From Kaistia terrae (GTDB lineage Bacteria > Pseudomonadota > Alphaproteobacteria > Rhizobiales > Kaistiaceae), in contig NZ_JAPKNH010000001.1 of assembly GCF_026344005.1 (NCBI RefSeq), positions 372,001 to 436,000 of the forward strand: 64,000 bases of DNA. The letters are read 5' to 3'. The notes beneath the pieces are model-generated. The model did not search any database, was not told the origin of the DNA, and worked only from the letters and a program-made list of their open reading frames with translations. Of the stretch, positions 19,093-29,786 are shown in pieces; positions within the stretch are counted from its first letter, which is position 1, and each line of letters starts with the position of its first letter. The position numbers and the translations under genes were made by a program.

Positions 19093-20184
19093 GTGAATCT
19101 GCAACGTCACATCGGGTTTTGGCTGGGCGCGCTCCTGGTCTTCGTCGTTTTCCTTTTTGTGTTCAGCAACGTCCTCTTGCCGTTCCTGGTCGGCATGGCG
19201 GTAGCCTACGGGCTGGATCCGATCGCCGATTGGTTGGAGCGACGCGGCCTGAGCCGGCTCGCGGCATCGCTGGTGATCCTGATCGGCTTCATCTTGCTGC
19301 TGGTGCTGCTGGTACTCCTGATCGTGCCCCTGCTGGTCAATCAGCTCGCCGGCCTGGTCGACAAGGTCCCTACCTATGCGGTGCAGGTGCAGGCGCTGGT
19401 GCAGGCGTTCCTCGAAACGCGCGTCGGCCAGATGCTTCAGGTCGATCCTGACCAGCTGAAGAATTCCATGGGCACGCTGATGACCGAGGCCGCAGGCTGG
19501 CTTTCGACGGTCCTGAAGTCGCTGTGGAGCGGTGGCTCGGCGCTGGTAGACGTCGCGGCGCTCTTCGTCGTGACGCCGGTCGTGGCCTTCTACATGCTGA
19601 TCGACTGGGACAAGATGGTGGCGCGGATCGACAGCTGGGTGCCGCGCGACAATGTCGAGACGGTGCGCGCCATCGCCCGCGACATCGACCACGCGATTGC
19701 GGGTTTCGTGCGCGGGCAGGGGCTCGTCTGCATGCTGCTCGGCTGCATCTATGCCTTTGGACTGATGCTGATCGGATTGAATTTCGGCCTGCTGATCGGC
19801 ATCGGCGCGGGCATTCTGTCCTTCATTCCTTATGTCGGCACGACGGTCGGCTTTATCGTCGGTGTCAGCGTCGCGCTGGTGCAGTTCTGGCCGGAGTGGC
19901 CGTGGATCGGCGCAACGGTGCTGGTCTTCATGGTCGGCCAGTTCATCGAAGGCAACATCCTGCAGCCGCGGCTTGTCGGGCGCAGCGTCGGGTTGCATCC
20001 CGTCTGGCTGATGTTCGCGCTGTTCGCCTTCGGTGCGCTGTTCGGCTTTGTCGGTCTTCTTGTGGCTGTCCCGGCCGCTGCGGCCGTCGCTGTCTTGATG
20101 CGCTTCGCGATTGCGCGCTATCTGACGAGCCCGATCTATCGGGGGCAGGCGGGCGGTGACGACCAGCCCCCCGCGCTTGGTTGA
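19093..20184 (+). CDS. AI-2E family transporter (PerM/TqsA-like)
   Basis: A 363-residue inner-membrane permease with eight membrane segments: two pairs at the N-terminus, a cytoplasmic/periplasmic middle domain (about 75-165) and the conserved C-terminal bundle with LSFIPYVGTTVGFIVG and GNILQPRLVGRSVGLHP. Family members export quorum signals or act as Na+/H+ antiporters; the substrate here is unknown. It starts at GTG 19093 and sits directly upstream of hdaA with a gap of about 24 bases, an arrangement suggesting one operon. Confidence 0.92.
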   Translation: MNLQRHIGFWLGALLVFVVFLFVFSNVLLPFLVGMAVAYGLDPIADWLERRGLSRLAASLVILIGFILLLVLLVLLIVPLLVNQLAGLVDKVPTYAVQVQALVQAFLETRVGQMLQVDPDQLKNSMGTLMTEAAGWLSTVLKSLWSGGSALVDVAALFVVTPVVAFYMLIDWDKMVARIDSWVPRDNVETVRAIARDIDHAIAGFVRGQGLVCMLLGCIYAFGLMLIGLNFGLLIGIGAGILSFIPYVGTTVGFIVGVSVALVQFWPEWPWIGATVLVFMVGQFIEGNILQPRLVGRSVGLHPVWLMFALFAFGALFGFVGLLVAVPAAAAVAVLMRFAIARYLTSPIYRGQAGGDDQPPALG

Positions 20185-20208
20185 GCGGTGTCGTTCGAGC
20201 GTATTCCT

Positions 20209-20916
20209 ATGAGTGATTCCCAGCGGCAATTGCCGCTTTCGCTGCCGCACAGCGCCGCCATGACGCGCGCGGATTTCATCGTCGGGCGGGCCAACCAGTC
20301 GGCTGTCGCCCTGATTGATCGCTTTCCCGATTGGCCCAATCCGGTGGCGCTTCTTGTCGGTCCGGTCGGTTCGGGCAAGACCCATCTCGGCCAGATCTGG
20401 AAGGCGGCCACCGGCGCTGTCGAGATCGCGGCCCGCGATCTGGCAACGACCGGGCTGGACGAACTCGTCGGCGAAAGCCCCGTTCTGGTCGAGGATCTGC
20501 ACGAAGAGGGCGTCTCGCAGCCGGCGCTCTTCCATCTGTTCAATCTGGTGCGCGAGCGCCGCGTCGCGGCACTTCTGACCAGCCGGGTGCCGCTGCAGGC
20601 GCTGGATTTCGCCTTGCCCGATCTCAACTCGCGTCTGCGCGCCACGGTCCCGGTCGAATTGCGCGAGCCGGACGACGAGTTGCTGGCTCGCGTCATCGTG
20701 AAGCTTTTTGCCGATCGGCAGGTGGCGGTGGACCCCGCTGTGGTCGATTTCATCAGTCGACGCATGGAGCGCTCGCTGGGGGCGGCAAACCGGCTGGTTG
20801 AGCTTCTCGATCATGAAGCCCTGGCGGCGGGACGGCCGATCACCCGGCAATTGGCGGCGGCCGTGCTGACGCGGGAGGCCGGCGATGAGCCGGAATTACC
20901 TTTTGACGGCGAATGA
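20209..20916 (+). CDS. hdaA: Hda-like DnaA regulatory inactivator (HdaA)
   Basis: HdaA stimulates ATP hydrolysis by DnaA after initiation, preventing re-initiation. The N-terminus has a beta-clamp binding motif (QLPLSLP, residues 7-13), followed by a DnaA-type AAA+ domain with Walker A GPVGSGKTH near residue 55, a Walker B-like VLVEDLHEE, and an arginine-bearing LNSRLRATV segment. The DnaA DNA-binding domain is absent, as in Hda. ATG 20209 places the clamp motif at the N-terminus; a GTG at 20188 would add seven residues. Confidence 0.92.
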   Translation: MSDSQRQLPLSLPHSAAMTRADFIVGRANQSAVALIDRFPDWPNPVALLVGPVGSGKTHLGQIWKAATGAVEIAARDLATTGLDELVGESPVLVEDLHEEGVSQPALFHLFNLVRERRVAALLTSRVPLQALDFALPDLNSRLRATVPVELREPDDELLARVIVKLFADRQVAVDPAVVDFISRRMERSLGAANRLVELLDHEALAAGRPITRQLAAAVLTREAGDEPELPFDGE

Positions 20917-20994
20917 TCGCTTTGCGCTCCGTTCCTGAGGCAATTGTCACAATTCGCGTGTATCCTCGCGGAAAGATGCGATTGGAAGAGCGAT

Positions 20995-23193
20995 ATGGAC
21001 CAGAAGAATCCTGACGCGGAGGCGGCGCTGGCTGCCCTCAAGATTGAAGCGAAAGACGCGAACCGGCTGCGCCACAGCCCGGAGCGCTTCATAAATCGCG
21101 AGATCTCCTGGCTGGAGTTCAATCGCCGCGTTCTCGAGGAATCGGGCAACCCGCAGCATCCGCTGCTGGAGCGCCTGCGGTTCCTGTCGATCTCGGCCAA
21201 TAACCTCGATGAGTTCTTTATGGTGCGCGTCGCTGGCCTTCGCGGTCAGCAGCGCGAAGGCGTGAGCATGACCAGCGACGACGGCCTGACGCCGAGCGAG
21301 CAACTGGTCAAGATCGCCGATGCCGTTGGTCAGTTGGCATCCGAGCAGCAGAACCGCTGGGCGGAGCTGCGCGGCGAACTCGCCATTGCCGGCATCATGC
21401 TGGTCGATCCGGTGGACCTCAAGGACAGCGAACGCGGCTGGCTTGAGGGCTATTTCATGGACTCGATCTTCCCGGTCCTGACGCCGCTCGCCATCGACCC
21501 GGCGCACCCGTTCCCGTTCATCCCCAATCTCGGCTTCTCGCTGGTATTGCAGCTCGTTCGCCTTGCGACCGGCAATCGCATGACGGCGCTGCTGCGCGTG
21601 CCGATGACGCTAGACCGCTTCATCCGCCTGCCGGCGTCCGAAACTGGAATCGAGCGCTTCATCAGCCTCGAGAATGCGGTCTCGCTGTTCACGGCACGGT
21701 TGTTCCCGAGCTACACGATCGAGGGCGTCGGCGCTTTCCGCATCATTCGCGACTCCGATATCGAGGTCGAGGAAGAAGCCGAGGATCTCGTTCGCTTCTT
21801 CGAGACGGCGCTGAAGCGTCGCCGGCGCGGTTCGGTGATCCGGTTGGAGATCGAATCGGCCACGCCGGACGCCTTGCGCAATTTTGTTGCCGGTGCGCTC
21901 GCCGTGCTGCCGGACGAGATATTCCTGGTCAACGGCATGCTGGCGCTCAACGACTTGGCGCAGCTTGTCGGTATCGACCGGCCCAACCTCAAATTTCCGC
22001 CCTATCAGGCCCGCTTCCCCGAGCGTATCCGCGAAAATGGCGGCGATTGCTTCGCGGCAATCCGCAAGAAGGACCTGATCGTCCACCATCCCTACGAGTC
22101 GTTCGACACCGTGGTGCAGTATCTGCGCCAGGCAGCGCTGGATCCGGATGTCGTGGCGATCAAGCAGACGCTCTATCGGACATCGAAGGATAGCCCGATC
22201 GTCAAGGCGCTGCAGGAAGCCGCCGAAGCCGGCAAGTCGGTGACGGCGCTGGTCGAACTCAAGGCACGGTTCGACGAGGAAGCCAACATCAAGTGGGCGC
22301 GCGATCTGGAGCGCGCTGGCGTGCAGGTCGTCTATGGCTTCATCGAGCTGAAGACCCACGCCAAGCTGTCGCTGGTGGTTCGCCGCGAGGGCGGAGCGTT
22401 GGTCAGCTACGTCCATATCGGCACGGGCAACTACCACCCCGTCACCGCCCGCGTTTACACGGATTTGTCCTATTTCTCGGATGATCCGGCGATCGCCCGC
22501 GATGTGGCGCGCATTTTCAATTACATCACCGGCTATACCGAGCCTGTGGAAATCGAGCGCCTTTCGACATCGCCGCATTTCCTGCGCAAGCGCATCCTCG
22601 ATCTGATCTATGCCGAGATCGACCATGTGAAGGCCGGACGGCCCGGCGCGATCTGGATGAAGATGAATTCGCTCGTCGATCCGCAGATCATCGATGCGCT
22701 CTATGATGCCAGCCGGGCCGGGGTCGAGATCGATCTCGTCATCCGCGGCATCTGTTGCCTGAGGCCCCGAGTGCCGGGCCTTTCAGACCGGATCCGGGTC
22801 AAATCCATCGTGGGCCGTTTCCTGGAGCACGCCCGCATTCTCTGCTTCGGCAATGGCCACGGGTTGCCCTCGCCGGAAGCGATCGTCTATATCGGGTCAG
22901 CAGACCTGATGCCGCGGAACCTCGATCGTCGCGTGGAAGCGATGATCCCGATGCTGAATCCGACCGTGCACGAACAGGTGCTCGATCAGATCATGGTCGC
23001 CAACATGAAGGACAACCAGCAGAGTTGGGAAATCCAGCCTGATGGAACGTCCCGAAGGATCGTGCCGCGCAAGGGCGAAGAAGTCTTCAACGCCCATCAG
23101 TATTTCATGACAAACCCGAGTCTATCTGGCCGTGGAAAATCGCTCAAAAACAGCTCCCCTCGGTCAATCGGAAGCCGACCTGCCAAGCCCTGA
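20995..23193 (+). CDS. ppk1: Polyphosphate kinase 1
   Basis: PPK1 polymerises the ATP gamma-phosphate into polyphosphate. All four domains are present in about 732 residues: the N-domain ([18 protein letters not shown]), head domain ([19 protein letters not shown]), and the two catalytic C-domains with the autophosphorylated His in [13 protein letters not shown] and the second His in [15 protein letters not shown]. The ATG at 20995 follows GGAAGAG. The 3' end overlaps ppx by 62 bases, so synthesis and breakdown enzymes are encoded together. Confidence 0.97.
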   Translation: MDQKNPDAEAALAALKIEAKDANRLRHSPERFINREISWLEFNRRVLEESGNPQHPLLERLRFLSISANNLDEFFMVRVAGLRGQQREGVSMTSDDGLTPSEQLVKIADAVGQLASEQQNRWAELRGELAIAGIMLVDPVDLKDSERGWLEGYFMDSIFPVLTPLAIDPAHPFPFIPNLGFSLVLQLVRLATGNRMTALLRVPMTLDRFIRLPASETGIERFISLENAVSLFTARLFPSYTIEGVGAFRIIRDSDIEVEEEAEDLVRFFETALKRRRRGSVIRLEIESATPDALRNFVAGALAVLPDEIFLVNGMLALNDLAQLVGIDRPNLKFPPYQARFPERIRENGGDCFAAIRKKDLIVHHPYESFDTVVQYLRQAALDPDVVAIKQTLYRTSKDSPIVKALQEAAEAGKSVTALVELKARFDEEANIKWARDLERAGVQVVYGFIELKTHAKLSLVVRREGGALVSYVHIGTGNYHPVTARVYTDLSYFSDDPAIARDVARIFNYITGYTEPVEIERLSTSPHFLRKRILDLIYAEIDHVKAGRPGAIWMKMNSLVDPQIIDALYDASRAGVEIDLVIRGICCLRPRVPGLSDRIRVKSIVGRFLEHARILCFGNGHGLPSPEAIVYIGSADLMPRNLDRRVEAMIPMLNPTVHEQVLDQIMVANMKDNQQSWEIQPDGTSRRIVPRKGEEVFNAHQYFMTNPSLSGRGKSLKNSSPRSIGSRPAKP

Positions 23194-24736
23194 CGATAGT
23201 TCCAGCGCGGCTGGGGCTGCCCAGCCGCATGAGTATGCGCCGGGGCGGCTGAATGGCAGCGGTCCCGTCGCGATCATCGACATTGGTTCCAACTCGGTTC
23301 GACTCGTCGTCTATGAGCGCATGAGCCGCACGCCGATGCCCCTTTTCAACGAAAAGGAGTTGGCAGGCCTCGGCCGTGGCATCGCTGCCACCGGTCGTCT
23401 CAATGATCAGGCCGTTCAGGCCTCGTTGGACGCAATTCGCCGCTTCATGGCGCTTTGCGAGCAGATGCACGTCAAGTCGGTGCATGTGCTGGCGACCGCC
23501 GCGGCGCGCGAGGCAACGAACGGCCCGGATTTCCTCGCTCAGGTCGAGGAAATCACCGGCGTCGACGTAGCCCTGCTGAGCGGCCCGGAAGAGGCGCGGC
23601 TTTCGGCCATGGGAGTGCTTTCGGGCATTCATGATCCGGACGGTATTGCCGGCGATCTCGGCGGCGGCAGCCTCGAAGTCGTCGATATCAAGAGCGGCGA
23701 GATTGGCCTCGGCGAGACCTTCCCGCTGGGCGGACTGCGGCTCGAGGAAGTGTCCGAGAAGACGCTGAAGAAGGCCGAGAAGATCGCCACCGATGCGCTG
23801 GCGAAATCGACAGTCCTCCTGCAGGGGCAGGGCCGGCCGTTCTACGCGATCGGTGGCACGTGGCGTTCGCTCGCAAGACTTCACATGCGCCAGAAGGGCT
23901 ATCCCCTTCATATCATGCACGAATATGCAATTCCGGCGGACGAGGCTCTCGATTTCTGCCGGATGGTCGCGCGTCGCGATGCCGAGTCGCTCGATTCGAT
24001 CGAGGCGGTCTCGAAAAGCCGTCGCCTTCTCCTGCCCTATGGCGCCATCGTGCTGGAGCAGGTCATCCGGGTGATGAAGCCGTCGGTGATCATCCTGTCG
24101 GCGCTCGGCGTGCGCGAAGGCCTGCTCTACGACCTGCTCGACGCGGAAACCCGCACCCAGGATCCGCTCCTGGCCGCCGGCGAAGAACTGGCGCTGCTGC
24201 GCTCGCGTTCGCCCGGCCATGCTCGCGAACTCGGTCCCTGGACCGGGCAGGCGCTTGCCGCCATCGGAATCGACGAGACGCCCGAGGAAGCGCGCTTGCG
24301 CACGGCGGCCTGCCTTCTGGCCGATATCGGCTGGCGTGCTCATCCCGATTATCGCGGCGAGCAGAGCCTCAACATGATCGCCCACGGCTCGTTCGTCGGC
24401 ATCGATCACCCCGGCCGCGCCTATCTGGCCCTGGCAAATTATTATCGGCACGAAGGGCTCGGCAACGAGCTCATGTCATCGCGCATCCGCGAGTTGGCGA
24501 CGACGCGGCTGATCGAACGGGCCCGCGCTCTCGGGGCGGCGCTGCGCGTTGCCTATCTCGTCTCCGGTTCGATGGCCGGTGTCATTCCGCGCACGCGGAT
24601 CGAGGTCCGCGGCGACGAGCTGACGCTCGTCCTGCCGTCGGACCGCGCCATGCTCGCCGGTAGCCGCCTGCAGCGCCGTATCGCGCAGCTGGCCAAGCTC
24701 GGCGCCATGAAGCCGGCCATCGTCATCGAAGACTGA
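23132..24736 (+). CDS. ppx: Exopolyphosphatase (Ppx/GppA family)
   Basis: Ppx removes terminal phosphates from polyphosphate; some relatives hydrolyse pppGpp. The ASKHA ATPase-fold domain shows [16 protein letters not shown] near residue 47, the [14 protein letters not shown] loop, and [13 protein letters not shown], followed by a helical HD-like C-terminal half with [16 protein letters not shown]. The 534-residue length fits the long alphaproteobacterial form. It begins at a GTG inside the ppk1 3' end (62-base overlap). Confidence 0.95.
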   Translation: MENRSKTAPLGQSEADLPSPDDSSSAAGAAQPHEYAPGRLNGSGPVAIIDIGSNSVRLVVYERMSRTPMPLFNEKELAGLGRGIAATGRLNDQAVQASLDAIRRFMALCEQMHVKSVHVLATAAAREATNGPDFLAQVEEITGVDVALLSGPEEARLSAMGVLSGIHDPDGIAGDLGGGSLEVVDIKSGEIGLGETFPLGGLRLEEVSEKTLKKAEKIATDALAKSTVLLQGQGRPFYAIGGTWRSLARLHMRQKGYPLHIMHEYAIPADEALDFCRMVARRDAESLDSIEAVSKSRRLLLPYGAIVLEQVIRVMKPSVIILSALGVREGLLYDLLDAETRTQDPLLAAGEELALLRSRSPGHARELGPWTGQALAAIGIDETPEEARLRTAACLLADIGWRAHPDYRGEQSLNMIAHGSFVGIDHPGRAYLALANYYRHEGLGNELMSSRIRELATTRLIERARALGAALRVAYLVSGSMAGVIPRTRIEVRGDELTLVLPSDRAMLAGSRLQRRIAQLAKLGAMKPAIVIED

Positions 24737-24760
24737 CTGCCCGAAAGAGATCACCTACAT

Positions 24761-25948
24761 ATGTCGTCCATCGTCATCGCGGACACGAGCAGTTCCTATA
24801 ACGGCCGTGACCTTGAACTTCGTCCGTTGAGAGGTACGGAGACTTCTGTCATCCGTCTCGCGCGGGCCCTGGCGCGACGTGGCCATCAGGTGACCGTCTA
24901 TACGCGCGCGCTCGAATCCATCGAGAACGAGGGCGTCAGCTGGCGTCCTCTGTCGGAAGGGCTGCCGGAGAGCTGCGACCTCTATCTCCCGGTGCATCAG
25001 ACGAAACTGCTTGGCCTGGTCCGTCGTCCCAAACGTCTGGCCCTTTGGGTGGCGTGGCCCGCGAACCAGCTCAGTCACTACAAGCGGCTGCCGGCGATGT
25101 GGTGGTATAGGCCGATCCCGGTGCTGATGAGCCTCTATCAGGCTCACGCCTATTCGCGGCTGCTCCCCCGTCGGGATCCGCAGATTGTGATTCCGCACGG
25201 CCTGCCGGACGACATACGGGGTCTGCCGCCCTTGAGTGTTCCGCCGCAGCCGCACGCCATCTTCGCGTCCGATCCGACCCGGAATCTCTATGCCGTCGTT
25301 TCGATCTGGGCCGAGCGGATCCTGCCAAAATGTCCGAACGCCATCCTCGACATCTATGGTGTCCACGGGGTCAAGGACGGGGAGGACCCCTGGACGGTCT
25401 GGGGCGGCAAGTTCCTGCCCGCGAATCTGTCGGCCGCCCAACGCGAATCGATCAAGATCCATCCGAGCGTGACGCGCGCCGAACTGATCGCCGCGATGCG
25501 TCAGTCCCGCGCCATGCTCTATCTCGGTCACAAGACGGAGGCGTTCTGCCTCTCCGTGGCGGAAGCTCAGGCGCTCGGCGTCCCCGCGGTGCTGGCGCCG
25601 ACGACCTGTTTGCCGGAACGTATCGTCGATGGCGTCACCGGTTTCCTGCGCTCCGACCCGCAAAGCTTTGCCGACGCCGCGATTTCGCTTCTGTCCGACG
25701 ACGCTGTCTGGCGTCACCACCACGAGGCGGCACTGCGCTTGCGCCAAGGGATTTCCTGGTCGGAAATGGCGGCACGGCTGGAACTGGCGCTTCTGTCGGA
25801 TCGCATCCCCCTCGATTGGGGCGTGAATGATCCGTCGGTCGCCGAACGTGACGTCGATCCGTATGATCTGAAGACGAAGGGTCCGCTGGACGCTGCAGCG
25901 CTTCGGGTTCCGCTCGATCAGAGTTCGCCGGAGATCTTCCGGCGCTAG
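24761..25948 (+). CDS. Glycosyltransferase family 4-like protein
   Basis: A 395-residue GT-B fold sugar transferase. The N-terminal Rossmann half has LRGTETSVIRLARALARRGHQVTVYTR, the usual donor-independent pattern, and the C-terminal half has LGHKTEAFCLSVAEAQALGVPAVL with the conserved E-x7-E motif that grips the nucleotide sugar. The N-terminus reads SSYNGRDLELRPLRG. It is 24 bases after ppx on the same strand, but a functional link with polyphosphate is not evident; the acceptor is unknown. Confidence 0.85.
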   Translation: MSSIVIADTSSSYNGRDLELRPLRGTETSVIRLARALARRGHQVTVYTRALESIENEGVSWRPLSEGLPESCDLYLPVHQTKLLGLVRRPKRLALWVAWPANQLSHYKRLPAMWWYRPIPVLMSLYQAHAYSRLLPRRDPQIVIPHGLPDDIRGLPPLSVPPQPHAIFASDPTRNLYAVVSIWAERILPKCPNAILDIYGVHGVKDGEDPWTVWGGKFLPANLSAAQRESIKIHPSVTRAELIAAMRQSRAMLYLGHKTEAFCLSVAEAQALGVPAVLAPTTCLPERIVDGVTGFLRSDPQSFADAAISLLSDDAVWRHHHEAALRLRQGISWSEMAARLELALLSDRIPLDWGVNDPSVAERDVDPYDLKTKGPLDAAALRVPLDQSSPEIFRR

Positions 25949-26052
25949 AGCGTTTTCGAGCGAAGTGGATACCGGTTCGCGGGCCTGTTCCGTGTTTCCA
26001 CGAAACGACGAACGGCTCCAGACCCTGATTGCGCTTTCAGCGCAGCGCTCCG
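25946..26052. repeat. RIME-like mosaic intergenic repeat
   Basis: Right after the glycosyltransferase stop comes GAGCGTTTTCGAGCGAAG followed by TGGATACCGGTTCGC, a sequence I recognise as the core of a mosaic repeat scattered through Rhizobiales intergenic regions. The rest of the element includes the small hairpin GTTTCCACGAAAC. Assignment is from memory of the core, and the element boundaries are approximate. Confidence 0.6.
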
Positions 26053-26074
26053 GTGATGGGTCGCGACGTTCGAG

Positions 26075-26106
26075 CACTCCCTGATGGCGATCGCCATCAG
26101 GGAGTG
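26075..26106. repeat. 32-bp perfect palindrome between convergent genes
   Basis: Two 16-base arms (CACTCCCTGATGGCGA and its exact reverse complement) meet with no spacer. It sits between the convergent glycosyltransferase and rnd genes, 13 bases after the rnd stop. No T-run follows on either side, so it is not a standard intrinsic terminator, although as RNA it could act as a bidirectional stem or mRNA 3' stabiliser. Confidence 0.85.
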
Positions 26107-26119
26107 AATCTCAAGCGTT

Positions 26120-27298
26120 TCAGGCGGCTTCGATCGCCGGCTTCGGCTGGTCGCCGACAATCGTGACGCGGCGTCCATCGAGACGCAGCGAGATATCGCC
26201 CCGCTTCAGCTTCAACGCCTGCTCGCCGAACAATTCGCGCCGCCATCCATGCAGCGGCGGTACGTCGGCGTTGTTGTCACCGGCAATCGCTTCCAGATCA
26301 TCTACCGTGGCGATCACGCGGGCCGCGACGCCATGCTCTTCGCTGGTCATCTTGAGCAGGACCTTCAGCAGGTCGACCGCCGCGCCGTTGCCGTCCGAGG
26401 CCGGCTTGACCTTGGGGACCTTGGGCAGCTTGTCCTTCGGCAGGTCGACAGCCTTCTTGACGACTTCAAGAATGTCTTCCGCCGTGCGCGACCGCTCAAA
26501 ACCACGCGGAATCGTGCGCAGCCGTGCCAATGCCTCGGCGGTGGTCGGATGCTGCTCGGCGATCTCGTAGATCGCGTCGTCCTTGAGAATGCGGCCGCGC
26601 GGTACGTCGCGGGCCTGTGCCTCACGCTCGCGCCAGGCGGCGATTTCCATCAGCACGGCCAGTTGCAGCGGCTTCTTGATCCGCATCTTGAGGCGCTTCC
26701 AGACATTGGCCGGATCCACCTGATAGGTGTCGACCGAGGTCAGGACGCTCATCTCTTCCGCAACCCACTCGTTGCGGTTTTCCTGGTCGAGCTTCTGCTT
26801 CAGCGCCAGGTAGACGTCGCGCAGATGGGTGACGTCGGCGATCGCATATTCGATCTGCTGCGGCGTCAGCGGGCGACGGCTCCAGTCGGTAAAGCGCGAC
26901 GACTTGTCGATCGGATGGCCGGTGATCCGGCCGACCAGCTGATCATAGCTGATCGATTCGCCAAATCCGCAGACCATGGCCGCGACCTGGCTGTCGAAAA
27001 TAGGATGGGGGAGGATGCCGCCCAGATGCCAGACGATTTCGATATCCTGCCGGGCGGCGTGGAAAACCTTCACCACGGACTCCTTCGCCATCAGGGCGAA
27101 GAAGGGGGCGAGGTCCAGGCCCGGAGCTTCAGCGTCAATAACCACCGCTTCGTCCGTGCTCGCGATCTGGATGATGCAGAGCTTCGGCCAATAGGTGGTC
27201 TCGCGCATGAACTCCGTGTCGACAGTCACGAATTCGAACTTGGAAAGGCGTTCGCAAGCGGCGGCGAGGTCTTCGGTTGTCGTAATGATATCGGTCAT
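26120..27298 (-). CDS. rnd: Ribonuclease D
   Basis: RNase D is a 3'-5' exonuclease that trims tRNA precursors. The DEDD catalytic domain is visible as VTVDTEFMRETTYWP (residues about 25-40), VFHAARQDIEIVWHLGG and YAIADVTHLRDVYLAL, followed by two HRDC-type helical domains (RDVPRGRILKDDAIYEIA). The 392-residue length is normal. It is divergent from aspS across 432 bases. Confidence 0.95.
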   Translation of the reverse strand: MTDIITTTEDLAAACERLSKFEFVTVDTEFMRETTYWPKLCIIQIASTDEAVVIDAEAPGLDLAPFFALMAKESVVKVFHAARQDIEIVWHLGGILPHPIFDSQVAAMVCGFGESISYDQLVGRITGHPIDKSSRFTDWSRRPLTPQQIEYAIADVTHLRDVYLALKQKLDQENRNEWVAEEMSVLTSVDTYQVDPANVWKRLKMRIKKPLQLAVLMEIAAWREREAQARDVPRGRILKDDAIYEIAEQHPTTAEALARLRTIPRGFERSRTAEDILEVVKKAVDLPKDKLPKVPKVKPASDGNGAAVDLLKVLLKMTSEEHGVAARVIATVDDLEAIAGDNNADVPPLHGWRRELFGEQALKLKRGDISLRLDGRRVTIVGDQPKPAIEAA

Positions 27299-27730
27299 GA
27301 AGCTTCTAATAGCGCAGGCGAGGCGGCTTGTCGCGGGGGGAGGCGACTCGACAAATGGAGAGAGCCCAGGCTCCGGCGATGCCGGGCGCCAGGAGAAAGC
27401 GCCTCATGCGTCGACTGCGGGCCTGGGCAATCCAAAATCCCGCCATGGCGCGCGACGACTAGTCAGTCGCGTGCCAACCGATTGGGCCGGAGTACATCCG
27501 TCCTGACCCGATCGTTCGAACTGCGGCACCTCTCGGTGCGCGGCCCGTATAGTGGCTGGGATGAGACTTAGATAGGAGACAAATCCTGTATTACAAGGGA
27601 AGGCTGCGTGCCGGGGCCGGTTCTTGACAAAGCGGGACCCGCATGCGCTTTTTCGCGCGCGTGCGGATATACCCTTATGTGTTGTATCCGGTCGCCCTGT
27701 TGACGCCTGACCAGACCGGATCCCAGCACC
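27299..27730. other. Intergenic region between rnd and aspS
   Basis: This 432-bp non-coding stretch holds the divergent promoters of rnd and aspS. A good sigma-70 -35 hexamer, TTGACA, lies at 27624-27629 on the aspS strand, but I see no clear -10 at 17 bases from it. A short GC-rich inverted repeat occurs near 27447-27470. Open frames here do not resemble proteins. Confidence 0.5.
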
Positions 27731-29512
27731 ATGCATCGCTATCGCACCCATACCTGCGGACAACTCCGCGAGACCCATGCGGGCGAGACCGTCCGTCTCT
27801 CGGGCTGGGTTCATCGTGTGCGAGATCATGGCGGCCTGCTGTTCATCGATCTGCGCGACCATTACGGCCTGACGCAGATCGTCTGCGATCCCGACTCGGC
27901 CGCCTTCAAGACGGCTGAGGCCGTACGCTCGGAATGGTGCATCAAGATCGACGGCATCGTGAAGAAGCGCACGCCCGAGACAATCAACGCCAACCTGCCG
28001 ACCGGCCAGATCGAACTCTTCGCCGAGGCGATCGAGGTTCTGGGCGCAGCCAAGGAACTTCCGCTGCCGGTGTTCGGCGAGCCGGAATATCCTGAAGACA
28101 TCCGCCTGAAGTACCGCTTCCTCGACCTGCGCCGCGAGACGTTGCACGCCAACATCGTCAAGCGCACCCAGATCATCGCGACGATGCGCGAGCGCATGAC
28201 CGAGATCGGCTTCCACGAGTACACGACGCCGATCTTGACCGCGTCGTCGCCGGAAGGCGCGCGCGACTTCCTCGTGCCGTCGCGCATCCATCCCGGCAAG
28301 TTCTACGCCCTGCCGCAGGCGCCGCAGCAGTTCAAGCAGCTCTTGATGATGGCGGGCTTCGACCGCTACTTCCAGATCGCGCCCTGTTTCCGCGACGAGG
28401 ACCCGCGCGCCGATCGCCTGCCGGGCGAATTCTACCAGCTCGACCTCGAGATGAGCTTCGTCACCCAGGAAGACGTCTGGGACACGATGGAGCCGGTTCT
28501 GCGCGGCATCTTCGAGAAGTTCGCCGACGGAAAGCCCGTCAGCCAGCAGTTCCGCCGCATTCCGTATGACACCTCGATCCGTACCTATGGTTCGGACAAG
28601 CCCGATCTGCGCAACCCGATCGAGATGCAGGCCGTCAGCGAACATTTCGCCGGCTCCGGCTTCAAGGTCTTCGCGCGCATGCTCGAGGCCGATCCGAAGG
28701 CTGAAGTCTGGGCGATTCCGGCCAAGACCGGCGGTAGCCGCGCGTTCTGCGATCGCATGAACGCCTGGGCGCAGGGCCAAGGCCAGCCGGGCCTCGGCTA
28801 CATCTTCTGGCGTACCGAGAACGACGTGCTTGAAGGCGCCGGCCCGGTTGCCAAGAACATCGGCCCGGAGCGCACGGAGGCGATCCGCGTCCAACTCGGC
28901 CTGGAGGATGGCGACGCCGTCTTCTTCGTCGCCGGCGATCCGTCGAAGTTCTACAAGTTCGCCGGCGATGCGCGCACGCGCGTCGGCACCGATCTGAACC
29001 TCGTCGACAAGGACCGGTTCGAGCTCTGCTGGATCGTCGATTTCCCGTTCTACGAATGGGACGACGAGTCGAAGACGCTCGATTTCGCGCACAACCCCTT
29101 CTCGATGCCGCAGGGCGGCATCGACGCGCTGAACAACCAGGATCCGCTGACGATCAAGGCGTTCCAGTATGACGCCGTCTGCAACGGCTTCGAGATCGCC
29201 TCGGGTTCGATCCGCAACCAGTTGCCGGAGACGATGGTCAAGGCGTTCGAGCTGGTCGGCCGTTCGAAGGAAGATGTCGAGCGCGATTTCGGCGGTCTCT
29301 ACCGTGCGTTCCAGTACGGCGCGCCGCCGCATGGCGGCATGGCTGCAGGCGTCGACCGCATCGTCATGCTGCTCTGCGGCGCGCAGAACCTGCGCGAGAT
29401 CACGCTGTTCCCGATGAACCAGCAGGCGGAAGACCTGCTGATGGGCGCGCCGAGCGATCCGACGCCGAAGGCGCTGCGCGACCTGCATATTCGCGTCAAC
29501 CTGCCGAGCTGA
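27731..29512 (+). CDS. aspS: Aspartate--tRNA ligase (AspRS)
   Basis: A 593-residue class IIb synthetase of the long bacterial type. It has the OB-fold anticodon-binding domain ([20 protein letters not shown]), motif 2 ([15 protein letters not shown]), the bacterial GAD insertion (about residues 290-420), and motif 3 ([14 protein letters not shown]). It charges tRNA-Asp, and if the organism lacks AsnRS it would also charge tRNA-Asn for GatCAB amidation; this cannot be judged from the window. Confidence 0.97.
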   Translation: MHRYRTHTCGQLRETHAGETVRLSGWVHRVRDHGGLLFIDLRDHYGLTQIVCDPDSAAFKTAEAVRSEWCIKIDGIVKKRTPETINANLPTGQIELFAEAIEVLGAAKELPLPVFGEPEYPEDIRLKYRFLDLRRETLHANIVKRTQIIATMRERMTEIGFHEYTTPILTASSPEGARDFLVPSRIHPGKFYALPQAPQQFKQLLMMAGFDRYFQIAPCFRDEDPRADRLPGEFYQLDLEMSFVTQEDVWDTMEPVLRGIFEKFADGKPVSQQFRRIPYDTSIRTYGSDKPDLRNPIEMQAVSEHFAGSGFKVFARMLEADPKAEVWAIPAKTGGSRAFCDRMNAWAQGQGQPGLGYIFWRTENDVLEGAGPVAKNIGPERTEAIRVQLGLEDGDAVFFVAGDPSKFYKFAGDARTRVGTDLNLVDKDRFELCWIVDFPFYEWDDESKTLDFAHNPFSMPQGGIDALNNQDPLTIKAFQYDAVCNGFEIASGSIRNQLPETMVKAFELVGRSKEDVERDFGGLYRAFQYGAPPHGGMAAGVDRIVMLLCGAQNLREITLFPMNQQAEDLLMGAPSDPTPKALRDLHIRVNLPS

Positions 29513-29567
29513 TTGGCAGGGGACGCCTTCCAGCCTGTGGACGACGGCGAATAATTCTTAGCCGGGG

Positions 29568-29596
29568 TTCACAAGTGAGGGGCATCCGTCTATATC
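29568..29596 (+). promoter_or_regulatory. Promoter of tRNA-fMet copy 1
   Basis: TTCACA and TATATC are separated by 17 bases and end 34 bases before the tRNA. The TATATCACCACTGCGCG block recurs upstream of the second tRNA-fMet, supporting function by conservation between copies. Confidence 0.6.
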
Positions 29597-29630
29597 ACCA
29601 CTGCGCGACGACGTCAGTCGCCGCGCTTGA

Positions 29631-29707
<77 letters not shown>

Positions 29708-29711
29708 GCCT

Positions 29712-29745
29712 AAAAAGCCCCGGATCGCAGGATCCGGGGCTTTTT
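29712..29745 (+). terminator. Terminator of tRNA-fMet copy 1
   Basis: AAAAAGCCCCGGATC pairs perfectly with GATCCGGGGCTTTTT around a GCAG loop, beginning four bases after the tRNA. It is unrelated in sequence to the terminator behind copy 2. Confidence 0.92.
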
Positions 29746-29786
29746 CGTTTGCACGGCTCGCGGGCTCACTTGTCTGGCCGGGACAG

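Noticed and set aside
19024-20850. 608-residue minus-strand frame over the permease and hdaA
   Set aside because: Composition-driven antisense frame; the plus strand encodes two recognised proteins.
1384-27470. Shared 13-base word CTAGTCAGTCGCG at 1387 and 27460
   Set aside because: Only two short matches without flanking similarity; no basis for a regulatory call.
27404-29488. 694-residue minus-strand frame across aspS
   Set aside because: Shadow of the AspRS gene; Arg/Asp-rich with no fold.
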